From Methanofollis sp. UBA420 (GTDB taxonomy: Archaea; Halobacteriota; Methanomicrobia; Methanomicrobiales; Methanofollaceae): 64,000 nt of DNA. The stretch covers positions 466,836 to 530,835 of the forward strand of contig NZ_DAGX01000002.1 in assembly GCF_002498315.1 (NCBI RefSeq). The letters are read 5' to 3'. Below the pieces are notes generated by a model. That model was given only the letters and a program-made list of their open reading frames with translations, was not told the origin of the DNA and made no database searches. This document shows positions 17,771 through 29,732 of this stretch, piece after piece (the first letter of the stretch is position 1; each line of letters begins with the position of its first letter). The position numbers and the translations under genes were made by a program.

Positions 17771-18055
17771 ATGCCCAGGGCAGAGTGGAAAGGGAAGATC
17801 CTTGCCGAGAGCGATCATGTGAGGATGGTCGAAGGGAATGTGTATTTCCCTCCTGAGTCAGTCAGGCGCGAGTGCCTGCAGGAGTCGCCCACCAGGAGCA
17901 TATGCCCCTGGAAGGGTGAGGCGCACTATTACACGGTTGTCGTGGGCGAGGAGGAGAACCCTGACGCCGCCTGGTATTACCCTGAACCCAAACCGGCGGC
18001 GAAGCAAATCTGTAATTATATCGCGTTCTGGAAAGGAGTGAAGGTAGCTGACTGA
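17771..18055 (+). CDS. DUF427 domain protein
   Basis: A 94-residue single-domain protein of the DUF427 family. It contains WKGKILAESDHVRMVEGNVYFP, the conserved TRSICPWKGEAHYYTVVV with its Cys and Lys, and AAWYYPEPKPAA followed by NYIAFWKGV. The family is common in bacteria and archaea and its biochemical role is unsettled. The ATG at 17771 follows a GGGGGAGAG site. Earlier in-frame codons lie upstream of that site. Confidence 0.88.
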   Translation: MPRAEWKGKILAESDHVRMVEGNVYFPPESVRRECLQESPTRSICPWKGEAHYYTVVVGEEENPDAAWYYPEPKPAAKQICNYIAFWKGVKVAD

Positions 18056-18111
18056 ATAACAAAAAGAAACTTTTTTATCTGGTGCAATGGAGACGCCAAT
18101 GTGGAGAGAGC

Positions 18112-18588
18112 ATGGAGATTGTAAAGATACCCCGGATGGAGAAAGAAGAGTACGACCAGCTCATTGCCGACGGGTTCATCGCCAGGATCGCCTTCCAGGG
18201 GGAGAAGTACCCCTATATCGCACCATTCCTCTACGTCTTCGACGGCACGTTCCTCTACTTCCTCTCGACCAAGTACGGGCGAAAGAACGACCTCTTCAGG
18301 AAGAGTCCCTATGTCTCAGTCGAGGTTGAGAAATTCACCAGGGATCTCTCCTGCTATACCTTTGTGACGATGCAGGGGTACCTCAGGCAGGAGGAGGACA
18401 CGATTCAGAAGAAGATCGTCAGGAATGAGTTTGTCAGGATGATCAAGGAGCGGAAACTCTCGACAAACATCCTTGCGGCGCTCGGCCACCTGCCCGGGGA
18501 TCCCATCGAGTCTATCGCCTCGGAGGAGCGCTCGAACATCTGGAAGCTGACCGGCGTCGTCGATATCGTCGCCCTGAAAAACCTCTGA
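18112..18588 (+). CDS. Pyridoxamine 5'-phosphate oxidase-like FMN-binding split-barrel protein
   Basis: A 158-residue protein with the split beta-barrel layout. The pattern is GFIARIAFQGEKYPYIAPFLYVFDGTFLYFLSTKYGRK, with the typical small-residue P-Y-x-x-P motif and phosphate-binding basic loop, then SVEVEKF and a YTFVTMQGYL strand. Such proteins bind flavin or haem, and the substrate is unknown. The start at 18112 follows GTGGAGAG, and a TATA-like TTTTTTAT sits at about 18071. It is followed at once by a copy of the composite repeat. Confidence 0.8.
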   Translation: MEIVKIPRMEKEEYDQLIADGFIARIAFQGEKYPYIAPFLYVFDGTFLYFLSTKYGRKNDLFRKSPYVSVEVEKFTRDLSCYTFVTMQGYLRQEEDTIQKKIVRNEFVRMIKERKLSTNILAALGHLPGDPIESIASEERSNIWKLTGVVDIVALKNL

Positions 18589-18945
18589 GTGCCTGTTTTG
18601 CAGAATCGCTCACGAAACGAAGTTTCAAGCGGTTCTTTGAAAACCACCTCAGTGGTTTTCATGGTAATTCCTGTTCTGGAGTTTCTGTGCCGGGGGACTA
18701 CCAGCGAAGACCTGATGGTCCGTGGCACATCGAAGATGTGCACGCACAGGAAAATCTCCGATTTTCCGTCTTCTCGATTCCCTTCGGTCATTCCCTGTTC
18801 TGGATTGGACCGGGGAAGATAGAACCCAGGATTCAGAGGAGGGCGATTGCCATCCCGGGCCTATCCTATTGTTGGGGGTCCGGGGGCGTGCCCCCGGGCT
18901 CCTGATGAGGGGATGGCATTGCATGGAGATTCTAAGTCTTGAATA
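18589..18945 (+). repeat. Composite hairpin-rich intergenic repeat, copy 1
   Basis: This gap between the split-barrel gene and the ferric-reductase-like gene starts directly after a stop codon. It contains small inverted repeats (AAAACCACC...GGTGGTTTT, AAAATCtccGATTTT) and the words TGTGCCGGGGGACTAC, TGGCACATC and CCCTTCGGTC, which recur in copy 4. It also has CCTATCCT followed by GGGGGTCCGGGGGCGTGCCCCCGG, which recurs in variant form in all four copies. No gene is apparent. Confidence 0.65.
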
Positions 18946-19044
18946 ACAGTGGCTGGAGAACAGGGTCTGTTTTTCTCAAAATCACTACTCTTACCTCCCC
19001 CTCAGGAAAAAAGTCTGAGATGGTACCGTGAGCCTTTTTTTCCC

Positions 19045-19626
19045 TCACTTCTCTCTTCGCTGCCACCTCTTCAGCACGAACGCCCCCATCACAACGACAA
19101 AGATCCCGCCGAGCACCGCCCTGATGACCGGGGCCGTGGTGTCGGTGCCGCGGAGGAGGGCATGGACGAGCCCGAGAAGGAGGGCGGCGTACATGAGCAT
19201 ATGAAAGGGTCGCCAGTGCGCGGTGTACCTCTTCCTGAGGCTGACCGCTGTCAGGGCGACGAGGATGAGGACGAGGGCCGGCCGCCCCGCATAGGTCCAG
19301 AACTCCACCCATGTCCAGGTCGAGGGGAGGAGAACCTCAAGGCTCCCGGCCAGGAGGGCGTAGGAGAGGGGGTGGAGGAGGATGGCGGCAAGGCCGAAGG
19401 CGGCGAGGAAGTGGTGGACCGCGAGGAAGGGCCTGCCGAAGACCTCCCTGATCTCGCGGAGGAAGGGCGACATCGAGGCGGCGAGGGCGAGGGCAAGGTA
19501 GCCGTTGAGGGCCAGGAGGCGGACGAGAAGAGAGAGGGGGTCGCCGCCTGCCAGAAGAACGGAAACGCTGACGATGAAAAAGAGCGCCGCTATTCCCCCG
19601 GCCAGCACCGCCCCCCGCCTCTCCAT
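19045..19626 (-). CDS. Ferric-reductase-like transmembrane protein (YedZ/MsrQ type)
   Basis: A 193-residue membrane protein with six hydrophobic helices. Histidines sit in helices 3 and 5 at the spacing used by haem-b ferric-reductase-like proteins (AVHHFLAAFGLAAILLHPL, then AHWRPFHMLMYAALLLGLVHALL). It probably carries electrons across the membrane, and no flavin domain or partner oxidoreductase is encoded nearby. I placed the start at the ATG of MERRGAVL (19626). A longer open frame upstream is Arg/Ser-rich and is a shadow of the neighbouring glycosylase gene. It ends the tex operon. Confidence 0.75.
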   Translation of the reverse strand: MERRGAVLAGGIAALFFIVSVSVLLAGGDPLSLLVRLLALNGYLALALAASMSPFLREIREVFGRPFLAVHHFLAAFGLAAILLHPLSYALLAGSLEVLLPSTWTWVEFWTYAGRPALVLILVALTAVSLRKRYTAHWRPFHMLMYAALLLGLVHALLRGTDTTAPVIRAVLGGIFVVVMGAFVLKRWQRREK

Positions 19627-19651
19627 GCCCTCCCTTTGCCGGGGGGTTATA

Positions 19652-20140
19652 TCAGGGTTTGCCGGCGGCCGCTCGCCAGAGGGCGACCTTCTCCTCCACG
19701 GTGAGGCGGGCGTTCGCCGGACTTGTCGAGGGGAGGGAGAGGACGACGATGCCCGGCGTTGCCCACACCTCCGGGTGGACGCGCCTGAGCCACTGCTCCG
19801 CCGTCCTGCCATTGAGGACGACGGTCCTCACTGTCGGGTGGTCGCGGAGAAAGCCCGGGATGTCGTTGGCCCTTGCGTCCCTGATGGAGGCGTCGCTGCT
19901 CCCCTCCCGCGTGCACCCTGCAAGGACGTCCCAGAGAGCGACCCCGGTCGCCTTCAGACCTTCAAGTCGCTCATGATAGGGATGGTCCCTGCGGACGCCG
20001 AAGACCCCCTCCATCACCCGCCAGAAGGCGTTCCGCGGGTTCGCATAGTACTCGCCGGCCTGCAGGGAGGCGACGCTCGGGAAACTGCCCAGGATCAGGA
20101 CGCGGGGTTCGCGTCCCGCGGCAGGGAGAAGGCCGGTCAT
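19652..20140 (-). CDS. DNA-deoxyinosine (hypoxanthine) glycosylase, UDG superfamily
   Basis: A 162-residue enzyme of the TDG/Mug-like hypoxanthine-DNA glycosylase family (TIGR04274 type). Motif A reads LILGSFPSVASLQAGEYYANPRNAFW and the second active-site motif LSLPSTSPAN. It should remove deaminated adenine (hypoxanthine) from DNA, consistent with the nearby nucleotide-excision genes. It starts at an ATGA overlap with the tex stop codon, so it is translated in the same operon. Confidence 0.85.
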   Translation of the reverse strand: MTGLLPAAGREPRVLILGSFPSVASLQAGEYYANPRNAFWRVMEGVFGVRRDHPYHERLEGLKATGVALWDVLAGCTREGSSDASIRDARANDIPGFLRDHPTVRTVVLNGRTAEQWLRRVHPEVWATPGIVVLSLPSTSPANARLTVEEKVALWRAAAGKP

Positions 20141-22284
20141 CCCCGCCGACTCTCCCGCATCGAGAGGGCGATCCGCTGTCTCTTCAGGTCCACCGAAAGG
20201 ACGGTGACGGCGACCCGGTCATGCACCCCCACGACGTCGAGGGGGCGGGCGACATAGGAGTCGGCCAGTTCGCTCACGTGGACCAGGCCATCCGTCCCGA
20301 CCCCGATGTCCACGAAGGCCCCGAATGCCGTCACATTGGTCACCGTCCCGGAGAGGGCCATGCCGGGGGCCAGGTCGTCGACCGAGGCGGGTGCGTCCTC
20401 ATAGACGCTCAGGTCGAAGGGCGGCCGAGGGTCCCGTCCCGGGGCGGCGAGTTCGGCGCATATGTCCTGCACCGTTGGGAGGCCGACCGCACCATGCACA
20501 TAGCATTCGGGCTCGACCTTCCTGAGGAGGGATGGGTTGCCGATCAGGTCGCCGACGCCGACACCCAGGTCGGCGGCCATCGCCCTGACGACCGGCGCGT
20601 GCATCGGGTGGACGGCGGTGGCGTCCAGGGGGTCTGCCCCCCTGGCGACACGCAGAAACCCGGCCGCCTGTTCGAAGGTCTTCGGTCCGATCCCGGGCAC
20701 GTCCCGGAGGGCACGGCGAGACCCGAAGGGGCCGTGCTCCTCCCTGAAGGCGACGATCCGTTCGGCCTGCGCCGGCCCGATCCCGGAGACCCTGGCGAGG
20801 AGGAGGGCGCTCGCCGTGTTCATCTCCACCCCGACAGCATTGACCGCGCTGACGACCGTGTCGCCGAGAGCCGCGGCCAGGAGTCTCCCGTCCACATCGT
20901 GCTGGTACTGCCCGACGCCGAGGGCCTGCGGGTCGATCTTCACCAGTTCGGCGAGCGGGTTCTGGAGGCGCCTGCCGATGGAGACGGCGCTCCTGAGGGT
21001 GAGGTCGAGGTCGGGGAACTCACGGCGTGCCTCCGCCGAGGCAGAGTAGACCGAGGCCCCGCACTCGCTCACCGTGATCACCGGGACTTCCAGGTCGAGA
21101 GTCTGGAGATAGGCCCGCGCCTCCCGGCCGCCGTGCCCGTTCCCGACGGCGATCACCTCGACCCCGTACCGCCGGCAGAGGTCGGCGAGCACCACCCCGG
21201 CCTTCGCCTCCTGCCGGTGCGGCGGGAGGGGGCGGACGACCGTGGCGTCGAGGAGTTTCCCCTGCCCGTCCAGGCAGGCGACCTTGCACCCGGCCGCGAA
21301 ACCGGGGTCGACGGCAAGCACGACTTTTCTCCCCAGAGCAGGGGCCAGGAGGAGACGCCTGAGGTTTGCGGCAAAGACCCGCACCGCCTCCAGGTCGGCC
21401 CTTTCCTTCGCGGCCGCGAGAGTCTCGCGCTCCATCGCCGGGGCAAGGAGGCGGCGGTACCCGTCCTGCACTGCAGCGGCCACCACCTCCGCCACCGGCC
21501 CCCGGCCCCTCTTCCCCAGCAGGGCGAGCGCCCGTCTCTCCGGCGGGGCGACCGTGAGGGAGAGCAGGCCCTCCCGCGCCCCCCGCAGCACAGCGTGGAC
21601 GCGGTGGGCCGGCATCGCCCTGACAGTCCCGGTATATCCTGCATAGTCGGCGTACGGCGTGGCCGCGAGGTCCTTCCCGCGTGCCGCCCTGACCGTGATC
21701 ACCCCGGCCTCCGCGAAGAGGCGGCGCATCGCCGCCCTGACGTCGGCGTCCTCGGAGACGGTCGCGGCGATGATGTCCTTCGCACCGGCAAGAGCCTCCG
21801 CAGCGTCGACAGGGCCGCCGGGGCGGACATATCTCCGCGCCTCGGCCTCGGGGTCGGCGCACTCACCCCCGAGCAGGGCCTCTGCCAGGGGCGCGAGCCC
21901 CTGCTCCCGCGCCGCAGAGGCGCGGGTCCGGCGTCCCGGCCTGAAGGGGAGATAGAGGTCTTCGAGGGCCGCGGGGGTCTCCGCCCCCATCACGCCGGCC
22001 AGGAGGGCAGGAGTGAGCACGCCCTGCTCCCGCAGCGACGCGATCACCGTCTCCCGCCGGTCTTCGAGCCTCTGCATCGCGGCAAGGCGGTCCCTGATCG
22101 CGGCGACGGCCACCTCGTCCAGAGACCCGGTCGCCTCCTTCCTGTACCTCGCGATGAAGGGGACGGTCGCGCCGCCAGCAAGGAGGGCCACGGTCCCTTC
22201 CACCTGCTCCCTCCTGATCCCGAGGGCGGCCGCAATGCCGGCGGCGATCCAGCCCGAGCGCTCCCCGGTCGCTTCAGCCTCCAT
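20137..22284 (-). CDS. tex: Tex-type S1 RNA-binding transcription accessory protein
   Basis: A 715-residue Tex homologue. The N-terminal helical region includes VPFIARYRKEATGSLDE. A YqgF-like nuclease fold follows (VLAVDPGFAAGCKVACLD), then tandem helix-hairpin-helix motifs (VSGIGPAQAERIVAFREEHGPF, VPGIGPKTFEQAAGFLR). A C-terminal S1 domain contains GTVTNVTAFGAFVDIGV and GLVHVSELADSYV. Tex binds nucleic acid and is linked to transcription fidelity. The start at 22284 gives the standard N terminus, and a longer frame runs into the uvrA promoter. It heads an operon with the glycosylase and ferric-reductase-like genes and is divergent from uvrA. Confidence 0.93.
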   Translation of the reverse strand: MEAEATGERSGWIAAGIAAALGIRREQVEGTVALLAGGATVPFIARYRKEATGSLDEVAVAAIRDRLAAMQRLEDRRETVIASLREQGVLTPALLAGVMGAETPAALEDLYLPFRPGRRTRASAAREQGLAPLAEALLGGECADPEAEARRYVRPGGPVDAAEALAGAKDIIAATVSEDADVRAAMRRLFAEAGVITVRAARGKDLAATPYADYAGYTGTVRAMPAHRVHAVLRGAREGLLSLTVAPPERRALALLGKRGRGPVAEVVAAAVQDGYRRLLAPAMERETLAAAKERADLEAVRVFAANLRRLLLAPALGRKVVLAVDPGFAAGCKVACLDGQGKLLDATVVRPLPPHRQEAKAGVVLADLCRRYGVEVIAVGNGHGGREARAYLQTLDLEVPVITVSECGASVYSASAEARREFPDLDLTLRSAVSIGRRLQNPLAELVKIDPQALGVGQYQHDVDGRLLAAALGDTVVSAVNAVGVEMNTASALLLARVSGIGPAQAERIVAFREEHGPFGSRRALRDVPGIGPKTFEQAAGFLRVARGADPLDATAVHPMHAPVVRAMAADLGVGVGDLIGNPSLLRKVEPECYVHGAVGLPTVQDICAELAAPGRDPRPPFDLSVYEDAPASVDDLAPGMALSGTVTNVTAFGAFVDIGVGTDGLVHVSELADSYVARPLDVVGVHDRVAVTVLSVDLKRQRIALSMRESRRG

Positions 22285-22389
22285 TCTTCTGAACTCTTGG
22301 GCCCTCTCCTGATAAAGGCGCGCCGGCCCGTTCACTTTCACTGCCCACTCCTGTACCTCTATGAGGTCCGAGGACAGAGTATCCGCGTG
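22285..22389. promoter_or_regulatory. tex/uvrA divergent promoter gap
   Basis: These 105 nt separate the two divergent starts. No strong TATA box stands out in this GC-rich stretch, only weak AT-richness around 22305-22320. Control elements are therefore not resolved. Confidence 0.3.
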
Positions 22390-25187
<2,798 letters not shown>

Positions 25188-25191
<4 letters not shown>

Positions 25192-26738
25192 TCGACCTCT
25201 CCGCCGTCCCCGAGGAACCGGGGTGCTACCTGTACCACGACGCCGCCGGGGACGTCATCTATGTCGGCAAGGCGAAGAACCTGAAGAGGCGGGTCTCCAG
25301 TTACTTCCAGAAGCACGGCCACGACGCCAAGACGCAGAGACTCGTCGAGCAGATCGCCTCGGCCGACTATATCGTGACGGAGAACGAGGTCGAGGCCCTG
25401 ATCCTGGAGAACACCCTGATCAAGAGGCACCAGCCGAAGTACAACATCGACCTGAAGGACGCGAAGAACTATGCCTACATCCACCTCTCCGGCGGCGCCT
25501 TCCCGCGGATCGGGATCGCACGCCGGGCAGGGAAGGACGGCGAGTACTTCGGGCCCTTCGTCTCGGCGCGGGAGCGGGACTACGTTCTCTCCGTCGTGAA
25601 GAAGGCCTTCAGCCTCCGGTCGTGCCGCCGCCTTCCGAAGAGGCCCTGTCTCCGCCACCACATCGGCACCTGTTCGGCCCCCTGCACCGGGACGGTCACG
25701 GAGGAGGAGTACGCCGCACGGATCGACCGTGCGCGGGTGGTGCTCCGCGGACAGGGGAAGGACCTCGTCGCCGCCATGGAGGCGGAGATGGCCGGGAGGT
25801 CGAAGGCCCTCGAATTCGAGCGTGCCCTCGAACTGCGGGACGAGATCGCGGCGGTCAGGCACCTCGCGGGGCGGCAGAGGGTGGAGCGCCGGAGAGACCA
25901 CGACGAGGACATCATCACCTACCAGGAGAAGGACGGGAACCTCTACCTCCTCCTCTTCCACGTCGAGATGGGCACCCTCACCGGGAAGCAGGAGTACGTC
26001 TTCGAGGCCTCGGACGACGCCGTCGAGGAGTTCCTGGTCCAGTACTACGGGGACCACGCGCCCCCGAAGGAGGTGGTCCTCCCCGCGGGCGTCGGCGAAC
26101 CTCTCGCCGACTATCTGGCAGACCGCCGGGGCTCGAAGGTCGCGGTCACGGTGCCGCAGAAGGGGGACAAGAAGAAACTCCTCGACCTTGCGGAGAAGAA
26201 CCTTGAGATCGCCTTCTTCGGCGACGCCCTGAAGGTCGAGGCCCTCCAGAAGGCCCTGCACCTCCCCGACCCGCCGAATGTCATCGAGTGCTTCGACATC
26301 TCCCACCTTGCAGGCACGGCGATGGTCGGGTCGATGGTGCAGTTCAGGGGTGGGAAACCTGACAAGAGGAACTACCGGCGCTTCAGGATCAGGTCTGTCG
26401 AGGGGATCGACGACTTCGCCTCCATCGCGGAGGTGGTCGGCCGCCGGTACGCCCGCATCCGCGACGAGGGCGGGGAGTTCCCCGACCTGGTGGTCGTCGA
26501 CGGCGGGAAGGGGCAACTCGCCGCGGCCCTCGACGTCCTGAAGCGCCTCGGCACACGCCTCCCGGTCATCGCGATCGCCAAGAGGGAGGAGGAGATCTAT
26601 GTGCCGGGTTTCCCCCACCCCCTGCCGATCAGGAAGGACGAGAAGTCCTCCCTCTTCGTGCAGGAGATCAGGGACGAGGCCCACCGCTTCGCGATCACCT
26701 ACAACCGCCTGTTGCGGAGGAAGGAGATGACAGGATGA
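25188..26738 (+). CDS. uvrC: UvrC, excinuclease ABC nuclease subunit (short archaeal form)
   Basis: A 516-residue dual-incision nuclease. The N-terminal GIY-YIG domain has PGCYLYHDAAGDVIYVGKAKNLKRRV. A Cys-rich stretch CLRHHIGTCSAPC follows, then a UVR (UvrB-binding) motif near AKALEFERALELRDEI. The RNase H-like 5' nuclease domain contains ECFDISHLAGT and VVDGGKGQL. The C-terminal helix-hairpin-helix domain of the roughly 600-residue enterobacterial protein is missing, and the protein ends soon after RDEAHRFAITYNR. It starts at the ATGA overlap with uvrA and ends in an ATGA overlap with uvrB. Confidence 0.96.
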
Positions 26739-28666
26739 CGGAATTCAAGGTACACGCGGATTTCAAACCGACAGGGTCCCAGCCCGACGCGATCAGGGGA
26801 CTGACAGACGGACTTGCGGCGGGCGAACGCTTCCAGACCCTCCTCGGCGTGACCGGGTCGGGGAAGACCTTCACGGTCGCGAACGTGATCGAGGCGGTGC
26901 AGAGACCGACCCTGGTCATCGCCCACAACAAGACCCTGGCGGCGCAACTCTACCACGAGTTCTCCGGATTTTTCCCGGAGAACAGGGTGGAGTACTTCGT
27001 CTCGTACTACGACTACTACCAGCCTGAGTCGTACCTCCCGGCAAAGGACCAGTATATCGAGAAGGACGCCTCGATCAACCCGAAGATCGAGCAGATGCGC
27101 CTGGCCGCCACGGCCTCCGTGCTCTCGCGGCCCGACACCATCATCGTCGCCTCCGTCTCCTGCATCTACGGCCTCGGCAACCCGGCGAACTTCCAGGGAA
27201 TGGGTTTCGAACTGAAGAGAGGGGAGAGGATGCGGCGGGCCGACCTTCTGGAGAGGCTCGTCGAGATCCAGTTCGAGAGGAACGATATCGACCTCGCGCC
27301 CGGCCGCTTCAGGGCGAAGGGCGACGTGATCGATATCGTCCCCGGCTATTTCAACGACATCATCAGGGTCGAACTCTTCGGCGACGAGGTCGACCGGATC
27401 TCGGAGATCGACAGGGTGACGGGACGGCGGAAGGAGACGATGGAGTATTTCTACGTCTATCCGGCCCGCCACTTCGTCGCCACGGAGGAGGAGAGGGAGA
27501 GGGCAATCGTCTCGATCGCGGAGGAACTCGAGGAAACCCTCCCCTCCCTCGGCATGATCGAGGCCCACCGCCTGAAGCAGCGCACTCTCTTCGACATCGA
27601 GATGATCCAGGAGACCGGGAGTTGCAAGGGGATAGAGAACTACTCCCGCCACTTCGACGGGAGGAAACCGGGCGAAAAGCCGTACTGCCTCCTGGATTAC
27701 TTCCCGGACGACTTCCTGATGGTCATCGACGAGTCCCACCAGACGGTTCCGCAGGTGCGGGGGATGTACCGCGGCGACCGCTCACGGAAGGAGACCCTGG
27801 TGAAGTACGGCTTCCGCCTCCCCTCTGCCTTCGACAACCGGCCCCTCCGCTTCGCGGAGTTCGAGGGCTATATGAAGAACGTCATCTTCGTCTCGGCGAC
27901 GCCGGGCGAGTACGAACTGACGCACTCGGCAGGGGTCGTCGAGCAGATCATCAGGCCGACAGGCCTCGTAGACCCGGTAGTGGAGGTGCGCCCGCTCGAA
28001 GGGCAGGTGGAGGACGTGATGGCGGAGATCAGGCGGACGATCGAGAGGGGCGACAGGGTGCTCGTCACCACCCTCACGAAGCGCCTTGCCGAGGAACTGA
28101 CCGACTTCCTGGCAGAGCAGGGGATCAGGACGCGCTACCTCCACTCCGAGATCAACGCCCTCGAAAGGACGGAGATCATCAGGCAACTCCGTCTCGGCAC
28201 GTTCGACGTCCTCGTCGGGATCAACCTCCTCCGTGAGGGCCTCGACATCCCTGAGGTCGGTTTCGTCGGCATTCTGGACGCGGACAAGGAGGGTTTCCTC
28301 AGGGACGCACGGAGCCTCATCCAGACCATCGGCAGGGCGGCGAGGAACGCGAACGCCCGCGTGGTGCTGTACGCGGATCATACCACCGACTCGATTCGCA
28401 CCGCCCGCGCCGAAACCGACCGCCGGCGGCGGATGCAGGTCGCCTACAATGAAGCGCACGGCATCGTCCCGCAGACGATCAGAAAACCTGTCCCGGCAAA
28501 GGAGATCGACCTCACCGACACGAAGCACCTCCCGAAGTCGGAGATCCCGAACCTGGTCATCGAACTGGAGACGCAGATGTACAGGGCCGCGGAAGACCTC
28601 GACTTCGAGAGGGCGATCCTCCTCCGCGACCGGGTGAAGGAACTGCGGGCCGGGATGGAGAAATGA
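26735..28666 (+). CDS. uvrB: UvrB, excinuclease ABC helicase-like subunit
   Basis: A 643-residue UvrB with helicase motif I GVTGSGKTFTVAN, the beta-hairpin region YYDYYQPESYLP, and motif II VIDESHQT. Motif VI is QTIGRAARN, and a C-terminal UVR domain (LDFERAILLRDRVKELR) contacts UvrC. UvrB verifies lesions and positions UvrC. Start and length match the family. It is the last gene of the tightly overlapping uvrA-uvrC-uvrB operon and is followed by a composite-repeat copy. Confidence 0.97.
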   Translation: MTEFKVHADFKPTGSQPDAIRGLTDGLAAGERFQTLLGVTGSGKTFTVANVIEAVQRPTLVIAHNKTLAAQLYHEFSGFFPENRVEYFVSYYDYYQPESYLPAKDQYIEKDASINPKIEQMRLAATASVLSRPDTIIVASVSCIYGLGNPANFQGMGFELKRGERMRRADLLERLVEIQFERNDIDLAPGRFRAKGDVIDIVPGYFNDIIRVELFGDEVDRISEIDRVTGRRKETMEYFYVYPARHFVATEEERERAIVSIAEELEETLPSLGMIEAHRLKQRTLFDIEMIQETGSCKGIENYSRHFDGRKPGEKPYCLLDYFPDDFLMVIDESHQTVPQVRGMYRGDRSRKETLVKYGFRLPSAFDNRPLRFAEFEGYMKNVIFVSATPGEYELTHSAGVVEQIIRPTGLVDPVVEVRPLEGQVEDVMAEIRRTIERGDRVLVTTLTKRLAEELTDFLAEQGIRTRYLHSEINALERTEIIRQLRLGTFDVLVGINLLREGLDIPEVGFVGILDADKEGFLRDARSLIQTIGRAARNANARVVLYADHTTDSIRTARAETDRRRRMQVAYNEAHGIVPQTIRKPVPAKEIDLTDTKHLPKSEIPNLVIELETQMYRAAEDLDFERAILLRDRVKELRAGMEK

Positions 28667-28679
28667 GGGGATCTCCCGG

Positions 28680-28960
28680 TACAATCTTACGGGAAGGCAG
28701 CGGATCGGTGTTCCGGAGGGGGACTACGCCCCCAGACCTCGAAAGCCTCTGGCTTTCTCATGCTCGCTATCGCTCGCACCCCGCTCAGGATAGGGGTGAG
28801 ATGGCAAGCTCCCTTTCTAGGTTATCAGTCTGTCTTCCCCTGTCCTATCCTAATTTTTGGGGTCCGGGGGTGAAACCCCGGCGCGTGTTCTAGGGGAAGG
28901 CAGTAGATCGATGTCTGCGCTGGCGGACTATGCCCCCCCAGGAGACGCTCTGGAAAGGCA
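28680..28960 (+). repeat. Composite hairpin-rich intergenic repeat, copy 2
   Basis: Starting just after uvrB, this gap contains GGGGGACTACGCCCCC, TCGAAAGCCTCTGGCTTTC and a TCGCTATCGCTCGC-CCCCGCTCAGGATAGG block. Later come CCTATCC and GGGGTCCGGGGGTGAAACCCCGG. The word GGGAAGGCAG-GATCG occurs twice (about 28690 and 28895), and a second GGACTATGCCCCCC follows, so it may be two partial units. No coding sequence is apparent. Confidence 0.65.
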
Positions 28961-29177
28961 GTGATCTGACATTCTCCTTTCTCAGAGAAGGGTATGCTTC
29001 AGGGCGGATAATGGGCATATGGATGCATACAATATGTGCAAAAACGTATATGTTGTCATTTAGATCCATATTTTTGGCTGCAAATATTATTAGATTGTAA
29101 AATGCCATCATCGATTCTGCAGGATAGCATTAAATATTGCAAATTCCAAGGGGGAGTCCCATACGGGGGATAAAAGT
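28961..29177 (+). promoter_or_regulatory. AT-rich leader and promoter of the second fasciclin gene
   Basis: The stretch is far more AT-rich than its surroundings. TTAAATAT (about 29130-29138) sits some 45 nt before the ATG and GGGGGAT lies just before the start. Other TATA-like words occur at about 29048 and 29090. No small gene is evident. Confidence 0.45.
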
Positions 29178-29603
29178 ATGCAACAGAAAAGTGCGCAGAT
29201 CCAGAAGAACATCGTCGAGACCGCGGTCGCATCAGGAGAGTTCAACACCCTGGTCGCGGCGGTGAAGGCGGCGGGTCTTGTCGAGACGCTGAGCAGTCCC
29301 GGGCCTTTCACGGTCTTTGCCCCGAACGACGCCGCGTTCTCCAAGGTATCGAAGGAGACTCTTGACAGTCTCATGAAGGACAAAGCAAAACTCGCCGACG
29401 TCCTGAAGTACCATGTGATCTCGGGGAAGCACATGGCCTCAGACGTCGCCAAGATGAAGTCTCTCAAGACGCTACAGGGGTCGGACCTCTCGGTCGACAC
29501 GAGCAAGGGCGTGAAGATCAACGACGCCAACGTGATCAAGGCCGACATCGTCTGCTCGAACGGCGTCTGTCATGTCATCGACTCGGTGCTGATACCGAAG
29601 TAA
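29178..29603 (+). CDS. Fasciclin (FAS1) domain protein without signal peptide
   Basis: A 141-residue single FAS1 domain. It has GEFNTLVAAVKAAGLVETL, GPFTVFAPNDAAF, the YHVISGKHM box and CHVIDSVLIPK. Unlike the lipoprotein at 7.6-8.3 kb it has no signal peptide or lipobox, so it is either cytoplasmic or exported by an unseen route. A pair of cysteines (CSNGVC) near the C terminus could form a disulfide or bind metal. It is preceded by a GGGGGAT site and has its own AT-rich promoter. Confidence 0.85.
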   Translation: MQQKSAQIQKNIVETAVASGEFNTLVAAVKAAGLVETLSSPGPFTVFAPNDAAFSKVSKETLDSLMKDKAKLADVLKYHVISGKHMASDVAKMKSLKTLQGSDLSVDTSKGVKINDANVIKADIVCSNGVCHVIDSVLIPK

Positions 29604-29732
29604 CCACCTTTTTTTGCCTGTTCGCCCCCCATCGAAGGGTTTCGCAGAGGGGGGCACGCCGATGATGCCGGGGGATATCTGAATAAAGGGGATAGCCCTG
29701 GCAGATGGGCACCTCTCCCAGGCACTGTCCCT

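Noticed and set aside
20221..22389. More than 720 codons open on the plus strand ahead of UvrA
   Set aside because: It is the exact antisense of tex, is Arg/His/Pro-rich with no domain, and results from high GC at third positions. UvrA starts normally at 22390.
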